Shown: positions 1-8,183 of the stretch, in pieces
Numbering within the stretch: position 1 is the first letter of the stretch
How the letters are laid out: each line of letters starts with the position of its first letter
NCBI RefSeq assembly: GCF_000935125.1
Contig: NZ_JRKI01000034.1
Location: 372,001 to 436,000, forward strand
From: Streptomyces natalensis ATCC 27448
GTDB lineage: Bacteria > Actinomycetota > Actinomycetes > Streptomycetales > Streptomycetaceae
DNA: 64,000 nucleotides
Direction: 5' to 3'
Notes under the pieces: model-generated
What the model was told of the DNA's origin: nothing
Seen by the model: only the letters and a program-made list of their open reading frames with translations
The model's database searches: none
Position numbers and translations under genes: made by a program

Positions 1-323
1 CACCGCTTGCCCAGGGCCGGCTCACCGACCGCTACCTGAACGGCATCCCCGCCGGATCCCGGGCGGCCCTCGGACATTTCCTCAAGCCCGCCGCCCTCAC
101 CGAGGAACGACTGGCCCTGCTCCGGACGCTGGACAAGGCCGCGGCCGAGCGCGGCAACACCCTCGCCCAGCTCGCGCTCGCCTGGGTGCTGCGCGACGCA
201 CGCATCACCTCCGTCCTCATCGGCGCCAGCAGCGTCGCCCAGCTCGAACAGAACCTCGCAGTACTCGACGTGGCGCCGCTCGAGGAGGCGGAGCTCGCCG
301 GGATAGACCGCCTGCTGGGGTGA
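1..323 (+). CDS. Aldo/keto reductase, C-terminal part (cut by window edge)
   Basis: The first in-frame codons read PLAQGRLTDRYLNG, a hallmark of the last barrel strands of shaker/YghZ-type aldo/keto reductases, which reduce aldehydes and ketones with NADPH. The later segments LAQLALAWVLRD and VLIGASSVAQLEQNL form the conserved NADP-phosphate binding end of the barrel. About 107 residues are visible, so roughly two thirds of a usual 330-residue protein lies to the left of the window. The stop codon is at 321-323. The physiological substrate cannot be told from this part. Family assignment is firm. Confidence 0.85.
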   Translation, partial: PLAQGRLTDRYLNGIPAGSRAALGHFLKPAALTEERLALLRTLDKAAAERGNTLAQLALAWVLRDARITSVLIGASSVAQLEQNLAVLDVAPLEEAELAGIDRLLG

Positions 324-477
324 GGGCTGCCGGGCGACTGCCGGTGGCACGCACTTGGGCCGGTCGGGGTGTCCGTTGTCGCCCGTAGGTAGCGCCCCGG
401 CATTCCGGCTCGGTTTCGCGTTCCGGCGAAGTGCTTGCGCGCAGCGGGCAGCGTGGCTGCACTTCGTGCGGCAGGTG

Positions 478-600
478 TTACCGAACGGTCCCGAGTTCCA
501 GAGCCGCTACGCCCGCCACGATCAGTGCCAATCCGCCGACCTGGACGAGCGACAGGCGATCCCCGAGGAGAACCACGCCTAGCAGGAGCACCTGCCGACG
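478..600 (-). pseudogene. C-terminal scrap of a drug/metabolite (EamA or SMR) transporter
   Basis: On the minus strand an open frame ending in TAA at 478-480 encodes a typical last transmembrane helix pair: LLGDRLSLVQVGGLALIVAG. This pattern (LG-[ED]-x-L, then a Gly/Ala-rich helix) closes EamA and small multidrug resistance exporters. Nothing upstream belongs to such a protein, because the CGNR gene ends at 619. I infer a transporter gene whose 5' part was deleted. Whether it was EamA or SMR is not decidable from 41 codons. Confidence 0.5.
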
Positions 601-618
601 AAGGCAAAGCGGTAAAGA

Positions 619-1194
619 TCACTCCGCCGATCTGGGGTTTTTGCGCTGGTTGGCATGGAAGCGCGCTTTCTTCTGACGATTCCCGCACGTGTTCATGTCA
701 CACCATTTACGGGTGCGACTTCGGCTGGTGTCGAAGAAGGCGGCTTGGCAGGTTGGTGATGCACACAAGGCCAATTTTCCGTCTCGTTCGCCTGCGATGA
801 TGCTGATCGCGTCGGCGGCGATCACGCTGAGGGCATCTTCCACGCAGGAAGCCGAGCTGAGCCGCCATCGCCGCTTACCCTCGGGCGTCAGGATCGCTGC
901 GGCCCGACCCTGAGCACTGCGGTCATTGATGACGTGGACAGCAGATGCAGGGAGAGCGTCCTGGATCGCGGCCGCTGTCGCGGCGGCGTGAATCGACTCC
1001 CTCAGTTCCCGAGCGAGGTCGAGCTGGGCAGTGGTGCAGGAATCCACGGCGAGGCCGTTCACTGCCAGCCAGTCGATGAGTCGCTGCGGCGTGGGAATGC
1101 GCTCCACAGCATTGCCATGACGCTCCGAGAGCGTCCCCGTGAAGCTGGTCGCCAGCACGTTACCGAGGCGGAAGTCAGGGAACTCAGCACGCAT
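619..1194 (-). CDS. CGNR zinc-finger (ABATE-type) protein, probable regulator
   Basis: The 191-residue protein has the ABATE-plus-CGNR layout: an N-terminal all-alpha region that begins with FRLGNVLATSF, followed by a C-terminal zinc finger with C-x4-C (CASPTC) and the signature WCDMNTCGNRQK. The CGNR finger is a proposed DNA-binding element; members are annotated as putative stress-related transcriptional regulators in actinomycetes. The ATG at 1192-1194 has the ribosome site AAGGTGG immediately upstream. That site lies inside an inverted repeat (1196-1214), so binding there could repress this gene directly. The gene is divergent from the epoxide hydrolase, its likely target. Confidence 0.85.
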   Translation of the reverse strand: MRAEFPDFRLGNVLATSFTGTLSERHGNAVERIPTPQRLIDWLAVNGLAVDSCTTAQLDLARELRESIHAAATAAAIQDALPASAVHVINDRSAQGRAAAILTPEGKRRWRLSSASCVEDALSVIAADAISIIAGERDGKLALCASPTCQAAFFDTSRSRTRKWCDMNTCGNRQKKARFHANQRKNPRSAE

Positions 1195-1195
1195 G

Positions 1196-1277
1196 GAACC
1201 ACCTTAGCTGGTTGCAGCGCGGCTCGGACGCCTGCTAGAACCGTCTTAGCCGGTTCGCGACAGGTCGTAGCCGGTTC
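1196..1277. promoter_or_regulatory. Three-site phased operator array between CGNR and epoxide hydrolase genes
   Basis: Two inverted repeats of the same design are visible: GAACCA-ccttagc-TGGTTG at 1196-1214 and GAACCG-tcttagc-CGGTTC at 1238-1256. A third site at 1259-1277 keeps the spacer and right half (tcgtagc-CGGTTC) with a weak left half. Centres fall at 1205, 1247 and 1268, that is 42 and 21 bp apart, four and two turns of B-DNA, so all sites face the same side of the helix. A possible promoter for the hydrolase, TTGCAG (1212-1217) and TAGAAC (1236-1241) with an 18-bp gap, is covered by the sites. The regulator is inferred to be the CGNR protein. Confidence 0.65.
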
Positions 1278-1297
1278 CGCGATGGCCAGGAGGTCTC

Positions 1298-2470
1298 ATG
1301 CCCCGCCCAACCAGCGACGTGCAAGCATGTGAAGTCCACGCAACTGACGCTGACCTCGACGATCTGCGCGCGCGACTGGCCGCGGCGCGGCTACCGGAGG
1401 CCGAGACGGTCTATCGCGCCGCGCCCGACCCTCGCCGATGGGAACAGGGCGTTCCTCTCGCCGACCTCGTCGACGTCGTGAACTACTGGCGCACCGGGTA
1501 CAACTGGCGGTCGTTCGAAGCGCGCCTCAACCGGATCGGCCAGTTCCGCACGACCATTGATGATCTGGGAATCCACTTCCTGCACCGCCGGTCCGCACGC
1601 GCGGATGCCACTCCGCTGATCTTGACGCACGGCTGGCCGGACAGCATTGCTCGGTTCATCGATGTAGTGGACGAGCTGGCAGATCCGAAAGACGCAGATG
1701 CGCCGGCGTTCCACGTCGTGGTCCCGTCGCTGCCAGGCTTTGGTTACAGCGACAAGCCGTCCACCACCGGGTGGGGAACCGAAAAGATCGCGGCCGCATG
1801 GGTGGAACTGATGGGAAGGCTCGGCTACAGCAAGTTCGTGGCCCACGGCGGCGACTGGGGAGGCAATATCACCACGGTTCTCGGCGGCAGGTTCCCGGCG
1901 CACGTTCTCGGCATCCACACCACGTTCGCGGAGGGACCGCCCGGGTTGACAACGGACGGGCTGACGGCGGTCGAGCGCAAATGGACCGAGGAAACCCGCG
2001 ATTTCTGGCGCCACCGCGCGGCGTACGCGAAGCAGCAGGCGACCCGACCGCAGACCATCGGCTACTCGCTCGTCGACTCACCGGTCGGGCTTCTTGCCTG
2101 GATCCTTGACAAGTTCGCCGAGTGGTCGGACACCGAAGACAGCCCGTTCGAAACGATTTCCAGAGACCGCGTTCTTGACGACGTCACCCTGTATTGGCTG
2201 ACGCGGACCGGCGCATCGGCGGCCCGCATTTACTACGAAAGCCACAACTCGCTCGATCCCGAACTTCGGGTCGACGTCCCATCAGCACTCACGATGTATC
2301 CCCGCGACGTCGAGAAGTGTCCGCGCCCCTGGGCTCAGGAGCGGTACCGACAGATCGTCCGATGGAGGGAGCCCGAAACCGGGGGACATTTCCCGGCGCT
2401 GGAGGTTCCCGAGTATTTCGTCAAGGACCTGCAAGAGGGTCTCGCGGCAGTGCTGGCCGCTGATCGGTGA
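1298..2470 (+). CDS. Epoxide hydrolase (EHN domain plus alpha/beta-hydrolase)
   Basis: The 390-residue protein follows the microsomal/juvenile-hormone-type epoxide hydrolase plan. Residues 10-120 are the EHN domain. HGWPDS (111-116) carries the oxyanion-hole His-Gly-x-Pro motif. GGDWG places the nucleophile at Asp186, and GGHF places the catalytic His at about 364. Such enzymes open epoxides to diols in the cytoplasm and serve in detoxification or in secondary metabolism. The ATG at 1298 has AGGAGG at 1288-1293. Control by the divergent CGNR gene is likely from the operator array. The substrate is unknown. Confidence 0.9.
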   Translation: MPRPTSDVQACEVHATDADLDDLRARLAAARLPEAETVYRAAPDPRRWEQGVPLADLVDVVNYWRTGYNWRSFEARLNRIGQFRTTIDDLGIHFLHRRSARADATPLILTHGWPDSIARFIDVVDELADPKDADAPAFHVVVPSLPGFGYSDKPSTTGWGTEKIAAAWVELMGRLGYSKFVAHGGDWGGNITTVLGGRFPAHVLGIHTTFAEGPPGLTTDGLTAVERKWTEETRDFWRHRAAYAKQQATRPQTIGYSLVDSPVGLLAWILDKFAEWSDTEDSPFETISRDRVLDDVTLYWLTRTGASAARIYYESHNSLDPELRVDVPSALTMYPRDVEKCPRPWAQERYRQIVRWREPETGGHFPALEVPEYFVKDLQEGLAAVLAADR

Positions 2471-2665
2471 ACGCGGCTGGGTGTCAGCACTCGATCACCG
2501 CCTGATCCGGCTCAAGGCGTTGCCCGACGGCTTCCAGACCGAGTCCAGCGATTGCAACACCTGTGGTGCCATCGCTGGTTCGGGCGGCGTGTCGAGCGGG
2601 CCCGTATCCACCCGGCGCCTCGGCGCCCGCCCGAGAGCAACAGCTTCGTCAGCCGGCCAGGATCA

Positions 2666-2710
2666 CGGAGGCGACCACCCGCGTTCAACGGAGGCGACCA
2701 CCCGCGTTCA
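2666..2710. repeat. Two tandem copies of a 22-bp repeat in a convergent gap
   Basis: The 284-bp gap between the epoxide hydrolase (ends 2470) and the convergent dehydrogenase (ends 2755) holds no recognisable gene. It contains an exact 22-bp unit, starting CGGAGGCGACC, at 2666-2687 and again at 2689-2710, separated by one base. The copies are identical, which suggests a recent duplication. No terminator hairpin stands out near them. The function is unknown. Confidence 0.6.
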
Positions 2711-2754
2711 TACGTCAACGAAGGTTTCTTGACGGAGTGTCGTTTCCCGCCGTG

Positions 2755-3708
2755 TCACCGGCTCGCGAACGCGTTGGTGCCGGTCAGCTGTGCCGACAGG
2801 GTCCACAGGCGTGCGGCTTGTTCGGGGTCGACCGCGTAGGGCCGTACTCCGGGTGCGTCGTCCTGGGAGAGCGGGGCGATGTCGCAGTCGTTCAGGTAGA
2901 CGCCGCCCTTGTGGGCCAGCTGCGGGGAGGTGGCCGCCCAGACCTGGGTGGCGGCGCCCTGTTCGGGGGTCTTGAAGCCGGGGGCGGTGTTGCCCTGGTC
3001 GTCGATCCAGCCGAAGGCGATCATCTCCTCCGGCGTCATGTGCCGCTGGAGCGGGGTCATGATGGCGCCGGGGGCGACAGCGAAGGCCCGCACCTGGTGC
3101 TCGCGGCCGAGGGCGTCGAGGTGGACGGCGAACAGCGCGTTCGCGGTCTTGGACTGTCCGTAGGCGACGGCCTTGTCGTATTCGTTTTCGAACATGACGT
3201 CGTCCCAGTGGATCGGCGAGTAGCGGTGTCCGGAGGAGCTGAGCGCGACCACGCGCGCGCCGCCGTCGGCTGCGAGTGCGGGCCACAGCCGGTTCGTGAG
3301 CGTGTAGTGGCCCAGGTGGTTGGTGGCGAACTGAGCCTCCCAGCCGGGTCCGAGGCGGGTCTCGGGCAGGGCCATCACGCCGGCGTTGTTGATGAGGATG
3401 TCGATGCCGCGGCCGCTTGCCAGGAACTCGTCCGCGAAGGTGTGCACGCCGGCCTGGTCGCCCAGGTCCAGCCGGCGCACCTCGACCCGGTCTGCTGCGT
3501 CGAAGGCTTCCGCGGCCGCCTCCGGGCGGCGGACGGCGACGACGACAGTCGCGCCGGCACCCCGCAGGGCGCGTGTGGTCTCCAGCCCCAGTCCGGAGCC
3601 GGCGCCGGTCACGACGGCGAGACTTCCGGTGAGGTCGAGGCCGGCCAGGACCTCGGTCGCGGTGCTGTGCGCCCCGAAGCCGGAGCCGATGGGCTGCTGT
3701 GCTGTCAT
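2755..3708 (-). CDS. Short-chain dehydrogenase/reductase, retinol-dehydrogenase-like
   Basis: The 317-residue protein is a classical NAD(P)-dependent SDR. TGAGSGLG near residue 30 binds the nucleotide, NNAGVM supports the central sheet, and the Ser...Tyr-x3-Lys catalytic set is present (SSSGHRYS and YGQSK). The extended length and the region after the active site resemble the retinol dehydrogenase/WW-domain oxidoreductase-like subgroup, which reduces or oxidises hydrophobic alcohols and aldehydes. I chose ATG at 3706-3708 because AAGGA lies nine bases upstream; the ATG at 3717 would overlap that site. It is the last gene of a possible TetR-controlled row on the minus strand. The substrate is unknown. 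Confidence 0.88.
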   Translation of the reverse strand: MTAQQPIGSGFGAHSTATEVLAGLDLTGSLAVVTGAGSGLGLETTRALRGAGATVVVAVRRPEAAAEAFDAADRVEVRRLDLGDQAGVHTFADEFLASGRGIDILINNAGVMALPETRLGPGWEAQFATNHLGHYTLTNRLWPALAADGGARVVALSSSGHRYSPIHWDDVMFENEYDKAVAYGQSKTANALFAVHLDALGREHQVRAFAVAPGAIMTPLQRHMTPEEMIAFGWIDDQGNTAPGFKTPEQGAATQVWAATSPQLAHKGGVYLNDCDIAPLSQDDAPGVRPYAVDPEQAARLWTLSAQLTGTNAFASR

Positions 3709-3819
3709 GATCGCCATTCCTTGCGCGTGGAGCGGTGCGGCGGCGTCGGCGGGGCGAGCTGCTGGGACACCGCACGGTTGGGGGTCGTCGGGGCTGCCTT
3801 TCCCGGCACGCCCTGAGTG

Positions 3820-3996
3820 TCAGCCGTTGAGGTTCTGCATCAGCGCGGGGGCGTAGCGGTCGCCGGAGACGATGCCGTGTGGGGCGACGGCTTCGATGGC
3901 GGCCAAGTCCTCATCGGTGATCGTCACGGTGGTGGCGGCGACGTTCTCCTCCAGGTAGCGGCGGCGCTTGGTGCCGGGGATGGCGGACGGGGTGTG
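3820..3996 (-). pseudogene. C-terminal remnant of an aldo/keto reductase
   Basis: The minus-strand frame ending at 3820 encodes about 57 residues typical of the end of an aldo/keto reductase: IPGTKRRRYLEEN (the phosphate-binding turn) followed by ITDEDLAAIEAVAP and GDRYAP. No barrel strands precede it. Upstream DNA up to 4118 does not continue the family in any frame. It sits between two dehydrogenase genes on the same strand, so an original SDR-AKR-SDR operon that lost most of the AKR is a reasonable inference. Confidence 0.7.
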
Positions 3997-4118
3997 GCCG
4001 GGCGCCGGTCGCCGGTCGGGCGGGGCACGGCGGTGGTGTGGCGCCGACGGGCGGGAATGCTGGGCGGCCGCCGCGCCCGGCGTCGGCAGTGCACCCACCA
4101 GGTCGCGGGGCGGGGCGG

Positions 4119-4964
4119 TCAGCGCACCCAGGTGCCGGTGAGGGTCTGGACGGCGGAGCCGTCGAGGTCGGCGAGGGTGGTGGCGACAAAGTCGCGGGCC
4201 CACTGCGAGGTCTGGACGCGGAAGGGCGGGCGGGTGACGGTCAGGGCGTCGACGATCGGGGCGGCTGCCTCGGCCGGGGTCTGGGCGTTGCCGAACGACT
4301 GCCGGGTGCGGGTGATGTAGGCCTCAAGCGCCGGGCCGTAGGGCCCGGCGGCGGCGAGCAGCGTCGGGACGTCCAGGCCGAGATTGGCAACGAACTCGCT
4401 CGCCACCGCGCCCGGCTCGACCACGGTGACATCGACCCCGACGGTGGCGGCGACCGGCGCGAGGGACTGCATGAAGCCCTCGACGGCGAACTTGGCCGCG
4501 CAGTACGCCTCGTTGAAGGGCTGGCCGACGACGCCGCCGACGCTGGTGACGGTGATCACCCGGCCCTTCGACGCGCGCAGGTGCGGCAGGGCGGCCCGGG
4601 TCACCGCCACCACCCCGAAGAAGTTGACCTCCATGGCCGCGCGGACGTCGTCGACGCTGCTCTGCTCGATGGTGCCGACCTGGGCGGCGCCGGCGTTGTT
4701 GACCAGCGCGTCCAGGCGGCCGTGCTCGGCGACGACCTCGTCCAGGCAGGCGGTGATGCCGGCGGAGTCGGTCACGTCCAGGCGCTTGACCTGGATCCGG
4801 TCCGCGACACCCGCCTCGGCGGCGGCCCTGAGCAGGGCCTCGGCCTTGCCGGTGTCACGCATGGTGGCAATGGTCGTCCAGCCCGCCCGGGCGGTGCCGA
4901 TGGCGGCGGCCAGGCCGATGCCGGAGGACGTACCGGTGATCAGAACCGTCTTCGGGGAGGTCAT
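4119..4964 (-). CDS. Short-chain dehydrogenase/reductase
   Basis: The 281-residue protein has TGTSSGIG (residues 10-17) for cofactor binding, NNAGAA, and the catalytic YCAAK with an upstream serine in TSVGG. The C-terminal 80 residues match the extended tail of SDRs annotated as ketoreductase/retinol-dehydrogenase-like oxidoreductases in actinomycetes. ATG at 4962-4964 is preceded by AAGGAA at good spacing. The gene is transcribed away from the TetR gene at 5084, with paired palindromes between them, so repression by that TetR and induction by the enzyme's substrate or a related toxic compound is likely. Confidence 0.9.
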   Translation of the reverse strand: MTSPKTVLITGTSSGIGLAAAIGTARAGWTTIATMRDTGKAEALLRAAAEAGVADRIQVKRLDVTDSAGITACLDEVVAEHGRLDALVNNAGAAQVGTIEQSSVDDVRAAMEVNFFGVVAVTRAALPHLRASKGRVITVTSVGGVVGQPFNEAYCAAKFAVEGFMQSLAPVAATVGVDVTVVEPGAVASEFVANLGLDVPTLLAAAGPYGPALEAYITRTRQSFGNAQTPAEAAAPIVDALTVTRPPFRVQTSQWARDFVATTLADLDGSAVQTLTGTWVR

Positions 4965-5009
4965 GAGGGTCTTCCTTGCCTGGGGAGCACAACGCGGGCC
5001 GACACCCGT

Positions 5010-5061
5010 AACCGGGGAGTTCCCCAGTTATCCGAAACGGTAAGCGGGGAACTCCCCGGTT
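5010..5061. promoter_or_regulatory. Mirrored TetR operator pair in divergent promoter
   Basis: A perfect 16-bp inverted repeat is present: AACCGGGGAGTTCCCC at 5010-5025 and its reverse complement at 5046-5061. Each copy is itself a palindrome (GGGGA-nn-TCCCC), with centres 32 bp apart, about three helical turns. The second copy lies just upstream of a TAGACT -10 box (5069-5074) of the TetR gene and probably covers its -35 region. This is the arrangement expected for two TetR dimers on one DNA face, giving autorepression and control of the divergent dehydrogenase. The assignment to this TetR is inferred from position. Confidence 0.75.
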
Positions 5062-5083
5062 GTCCAGCTAGACTGGTCCCCCG

Positions 5084-5689
5084 ATGAACGGAGCAGCCTT
5101 GACCACCAAGCCGAGCGTGTTGCGCGCCGATGCCTGCCGCAACCGGGAACGCATCCTCGAAGCAGCCGTGCGCGCCTTTTCCGAGAAGGGCGCGGACGTC
5201 GCGATCGACACGATCGCCAAGGCCGCGGGCGTCGGCTCGGCCACCCTCTACCGCCACTTCCCCACGCGCGAGGCGCTGGTCGAGGCGGCCTACCGCAACG
5301 AGCTGGCCCGCGTCTGTGACAGCGCCGCGAAGCTGCTCGCCGACAATGCGCCGGACCGGGCGATCCGCCTGTGGATGGACGACTTCATCGACTACCTGGC
5401 CGCCAAGCAGGGCATGGCGGACGCGCTGCGGGCCGCGGTCGCATCCGGTGCGGACCCCTTCGCCGAGACCCTCGACAAGCTCGGCACCGCGCTCGGCACC
5501 CTGCTGCACGCCGGCGCCGACGCCGGTCTCCTGCGCCCGGACATCGACCCCCTCGATGTCGGCTTCAGCCTGGCCGGCGTCGCACTGATCACCAGCGCTC
5601 CCGACCAACGCGAACGGGCCGGGCGCCTCCTCGACCTGCTCCTCGACGGCCTCCGGTACGGCGCGGACGGGCCGGCGTCCAGCTCGTGA
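5084..5689 (+). CDS. TetR-family transcriptional repressor
   Basis: The N-terminal helix-turn-helix is clear: RERILEAAVRAFSEKG, then TIAKAAGVGSATLYRHFPTR (about residues 22-68). The C-terminal ligand domain belongs to the group often paired with short-chain dehydrogenases. ATG at 5084 has no ribosome site and lies about ten bases after the TAGACT -10 box, so the message could be leaderless. Alternatively TTG at 5099 has GGAG at 5090-5093 and would shorten the protein by five residues. It is divergent from the dehydrogenase at 4119-4964 and presumably represses both through the palindromes at 5010-5061. Confidence 0.92.
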   Translation: MNGAALTTKPSVLRADACRNRERILEAAVRAFSEKGADVAIDTIAKAAGVGSATLYRHFPTREALVEAAYRNELARVCDSAAKLLADNAPDRAIRLWMDDFIDYLAAKQGMADALRAAVASGADPFAETLDKLGTALGTLLHAGADAGLLRPDIDPLDVGFSLAGVALITSAPDQRERAGRLLDLLLDGLRYGADGPASSS

Positions 5690-5779
5690 CCCGGCTCCGG
5701 CCGCGTTCACCGCCCGCACCGTCGCGCAGCATCTGAGCTGCGGCGCAGGACGGACGCGCCGAGTCCGGCCGCGACGAGC

Positions 5780-5911
5780 CGGGTTCAGGACGGCGCATAC
5801 GACTGGGTCGACCAGGTCTCACTCGGCGGCCTCGTCGTACGGGCTGGGCACGGCGCCATCCTGACCTCGCTGGAGTGGGCCTTCCGTATCCTGCCCCCGT
5901 CGATGACCTGA
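5780..5911 (+). pseudogene. Possible methyltransferase C-terminal fragment
   Basis: The plus-strand frame that ends with TGA at 5909-5911 reads DGAYDWVDQVSLGGLVVR and then about 20 hydrophobic-rich residues. The D-x-[IV]-x-Q-[VL]-x-x-GG-x-[LIV]-V pattern is that of the late strand of isoaspartyl-type SAM methyltransferases. There is no SAM-binding part upstream; TetR ends at 5689 and the DNA in between is not coding in this frame. The next stretch (about 5960-6055, plus frame) reads GHPDPRVRREV, like one HEAT repeat, and is also an orphan piece. Both calls are weak. Confidence 0.3.
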
Positions 5912-6054
5912 TCGCCCGCACTGTTGAGCAGCCGGACGACAGGACCCTCCGGGCCAGGACGCGATCGGCCTCCGCTACACCGGCCATCCCGACCCGCGCG
6001 TACGCCGCGAAGTGCCCTACGCCCTCTCCGCGGACTACGTTCCCCGCACCCCCG

Positions 6055-6162
6055 CGAGATGCCCATCTCGCGGGAGAGTTCGGCGGCGGACATCGGTCCG
6101 GGCCACATGAGCGTGAGCATCCGCAGCCGCACGGAATGGGCGAGTACCCCCCGCGTCTCCAT
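6055..6162 (-). pseudogene. N-terminal fragment of an ArsR-like winged-helix regulator
   Basis: ATG at 6160-6162 opens a frame METRGVLAHSVRLRMLTLMW, then PGPMSAAELSREMGIS. This is the usual ArsR-type start (LAHPVRLRLLxLL... then a second helix with AAEL-x-x-x-LGIS). The recognition helix and wing never follow: after about 36 codons the sequence changes to unrelated material whose plus strand reads like a HEAT repeat. The fragment shares a promoter region with the divergent glycerophosphodiesterase gene, so it may once have been its neighbour regulator. Confidence 0.5.
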
Positions 6163-6306
6163 TGCGTCACCCGTCCGTGCTTACGATCGAGGCGCTTCCG
6201 GGAGACGGGCGAAGTGGTCTCCCGGAGCATGTTGACCGGAAAACCCTGAAATGCCCGGATCTCCACCGGGTAGCGCGGGGCCCGACACAGAGCAAGGAGC
6301 GCGGGC

Positions 6307-7482
6307 ATGGACAAGCGTCACGAGCCGGGGCGGCGGAAGGTACTGGGAGCCGCGGCACTGGGTGCCGGAGCGGCGGTACTGGCCGGAGCGGGACAGGCGA
6401 ACGCGGCGGGAACGAGGCCGGCGGACCGGGCAGACCAGCCGACGCCCGCCGGGCGGCCCGCGAAGCTGCCCGTACCGTTCGTCATCGGCCACCGCGGCGC
6501 CAGCGGCTACCGCCCGGAGCACACCTTCGGCTCCTACCAACTCGCCCTCGACATGGGTGCGGACGTCATCGAGGCAGGTGACCTCGTCCCGACCAAGGAC
6601 GGGCACCTGGTCTGCCGGCACGAGCCCGACATCTCCGGCACCACCGACGTCGCCGACCACCACGAGTTCGCCGGCCGCAAGACCACCAAGACCGTGGACG
6701 GCAAGAAGATCACCGGCTGGTTCACCGAGGACTTCACGCTCGCCGAGCTGAAGACCCTGCGCGCCAAGGAGCGCATCCCCGACGTCCGCCAGCACAACAC
6801 CATGTACGACGGCCACTGGGAGGTGCCCACCTTCGAAGAGGTCCTCCAGTGGGCCGAGCGCGAGGGACGCCGCCGCGGCCGGCCCATATGGATCTTCCCC
6901 GAGACCAAGCACCCCACCTACTTCCGCAAGCTGGGCCTGGGCATCGAGGAACCGCTCGCCAAGCTGCTGCGCCGCTACGGCCGGCACACCGCGCACGCTC
7001 CGAACATCCTGCAGTCCTTCGAGCCCAGCAGCCTCCAGCGGCTCAGCGCACTGGGCGTGAAGTGCCCCAAGGTCGTCCTGCTCGACGAGCCGTCCGTCAG
7101 GCCGGCGGACTTCGTCGAGTCCGGCGACCCGCGCACCACCGCCGACCTCCTCAAGCCCGAGGGGCTCAAGTGGATCGCCGGCTTCGCCCAGGGCATCGGC
7201 CCCTGGCTGCCGCAGATCATCGCGCAGGACGACAAGGGCAAGCTCGGCAAGCCCACCACCCTCGTCCGCGACGCGCACGCCGCGGGACTGTTCCTCACCC
7301 CGTACACCGTGCGGAACGAGAACAGCTTCCTGCCGCTGGACTTCCAGGTCGGCAAGAACCCGGGCGACTACGGCAACTCGCTCGCCTACTTCAAGGCGCT
7401 CTTCGCGACCGGCATCGACGGCCTGTTCTCCGACGACCCGGACACCGCACTGCTGGTCGCCGAGGAATTCCGCCGGCACTGA
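6307..7482 (+). CDS. Tat-exported glycerophosphodiester phosphodiesterase
   Basis: The 391-residue protein starts with a twin-arginine signal (RRKVLGAAALGAGAAVLAGA, ending at ANAA near residue 34). The mature part has the GDPD fold markers: GHRGASGYRPEHT at 61-73 (catalytic His62 and Arg63), a metal-ligand Glu in VIEAGDLVPTKDG near 89, and the second catalytic His in RHEP (about 105). Such secreted enzymes release glycerol 3-phosphate from deacylated phospholipids or teichoic acid, and in Streptomyces they are typical phosphate-starvation enzymes. AAGGAG stands upstream of the ATG. I saw no clear PHO box. The neighbouring ABC/phosphatase cluster also suggests phosphorus scavenging. Confidence 0.92.
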   Translation: MDKRHEPGRRKVLGAAALGAGAAVLAGAGQANAAGTRPADRADQPTPAGRPAKLPVPFVIGHRGASGYRPEHTFGSYQLALDMGADVIEAGDLVPTKDGHLVCRHEPDISGTTDVADHHEFAGRKTTKTVDGKKITGWFTEDFTLAELKTLRAKERIPDVRQHNTMYDGHWEVPTFEEVLQWAEREGRRRGRPIWIFPETKHPTYFRKLGLGIEEPLAKLLRRYGRHTAHAPNILQSFEPSSLQRLSALGVKCPKVVLLDEPSVRPADFVESGDPRTTADLLKPEGLKWIAGFAQGIGPWLPQIIAQDDKGKLGKPTTLVRDAHAAGLFLTPYTVRNENSFLPLDFQVGKNPGDYGNSLAYFKALFATGIDGLFSDDPDTALLVAEEFRRH

Positions 7483-8183
7483 CCCGCCCCGCGCCCCGGA
7501 CCGGCGCCCGACTCCCACCCGCCCCCGCACTCATGTGAGTTGGGAATGACGCAGGGGAGCTCGGCGCCGGTCCGTTCCGCTTGTCCCCTAGGCCCGCGCA
7601 GAATGCACCCGGCCGAGATTGCCGAAGTCGAATGCCGGCACCGTCATTCGACTTCGGCAGCCGCATCAGCTCACCAGCCGGCTGCCCGAGCCCGCTCCGC
7701 TCCGTGCGGCGCAACCACCGGCCCCATCGCAGGCAAGGACCGCTTGGCCGGGTTCGATCGACGTGCTCCTGCACATAGCGGGAGGGGCAACAGTGCTGTC
7801 GTATGCCGATGCCGGATTCATTGCCATCGCTGCGACGCGCTCGGCAGACTGACCAGCGCCGTCCAACCCCAGCATCGGGCGGTGGCCGAACGTACCGCTC
7901 CCTGGTTGCAGTTTGGTTTTACGCCCCCTGCCCCGCACCCGCCAGACCGTCCTCAACCTGGCCCGGCGCCTGATCGACCCGGCCTTTTTCACGCCCGCCG
8001 CAGCTCTGGCGGCTGCGACCGCCGCCCTGTCCGTCGGCGTCGGCTTCCTGCCGTATCCGGTGCCGCCGCCCATCTCGGCACCGTGTGCACCGGCACGGCT
8101 GTCTCCGCCCTCGCCGCCTGTGCGGCCCCCGTCCAGCCACGGGCCGGGAGGGCCCTGGACGCCGGGCGCATCGGTGCGTGATG
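7483..8183. other. Non-coding gap with one strong hairpin
   Basis: These 700 bases between convergent genes show no convincing gene on either strand. A perfect 14-bp stem with a 10-base loop occurs at 7621-7658 (GCCGAAGTCGAATG and its complement). It lacks a T tract, so it is not a standard terminator, although its location 140 bp after the phosphodiesterase gene would suit one. A plus-frame stretch near 7930-8060 has an amphipathic look (LARRLIDPAFF) but no family match that I know. Confidence 0.4.
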
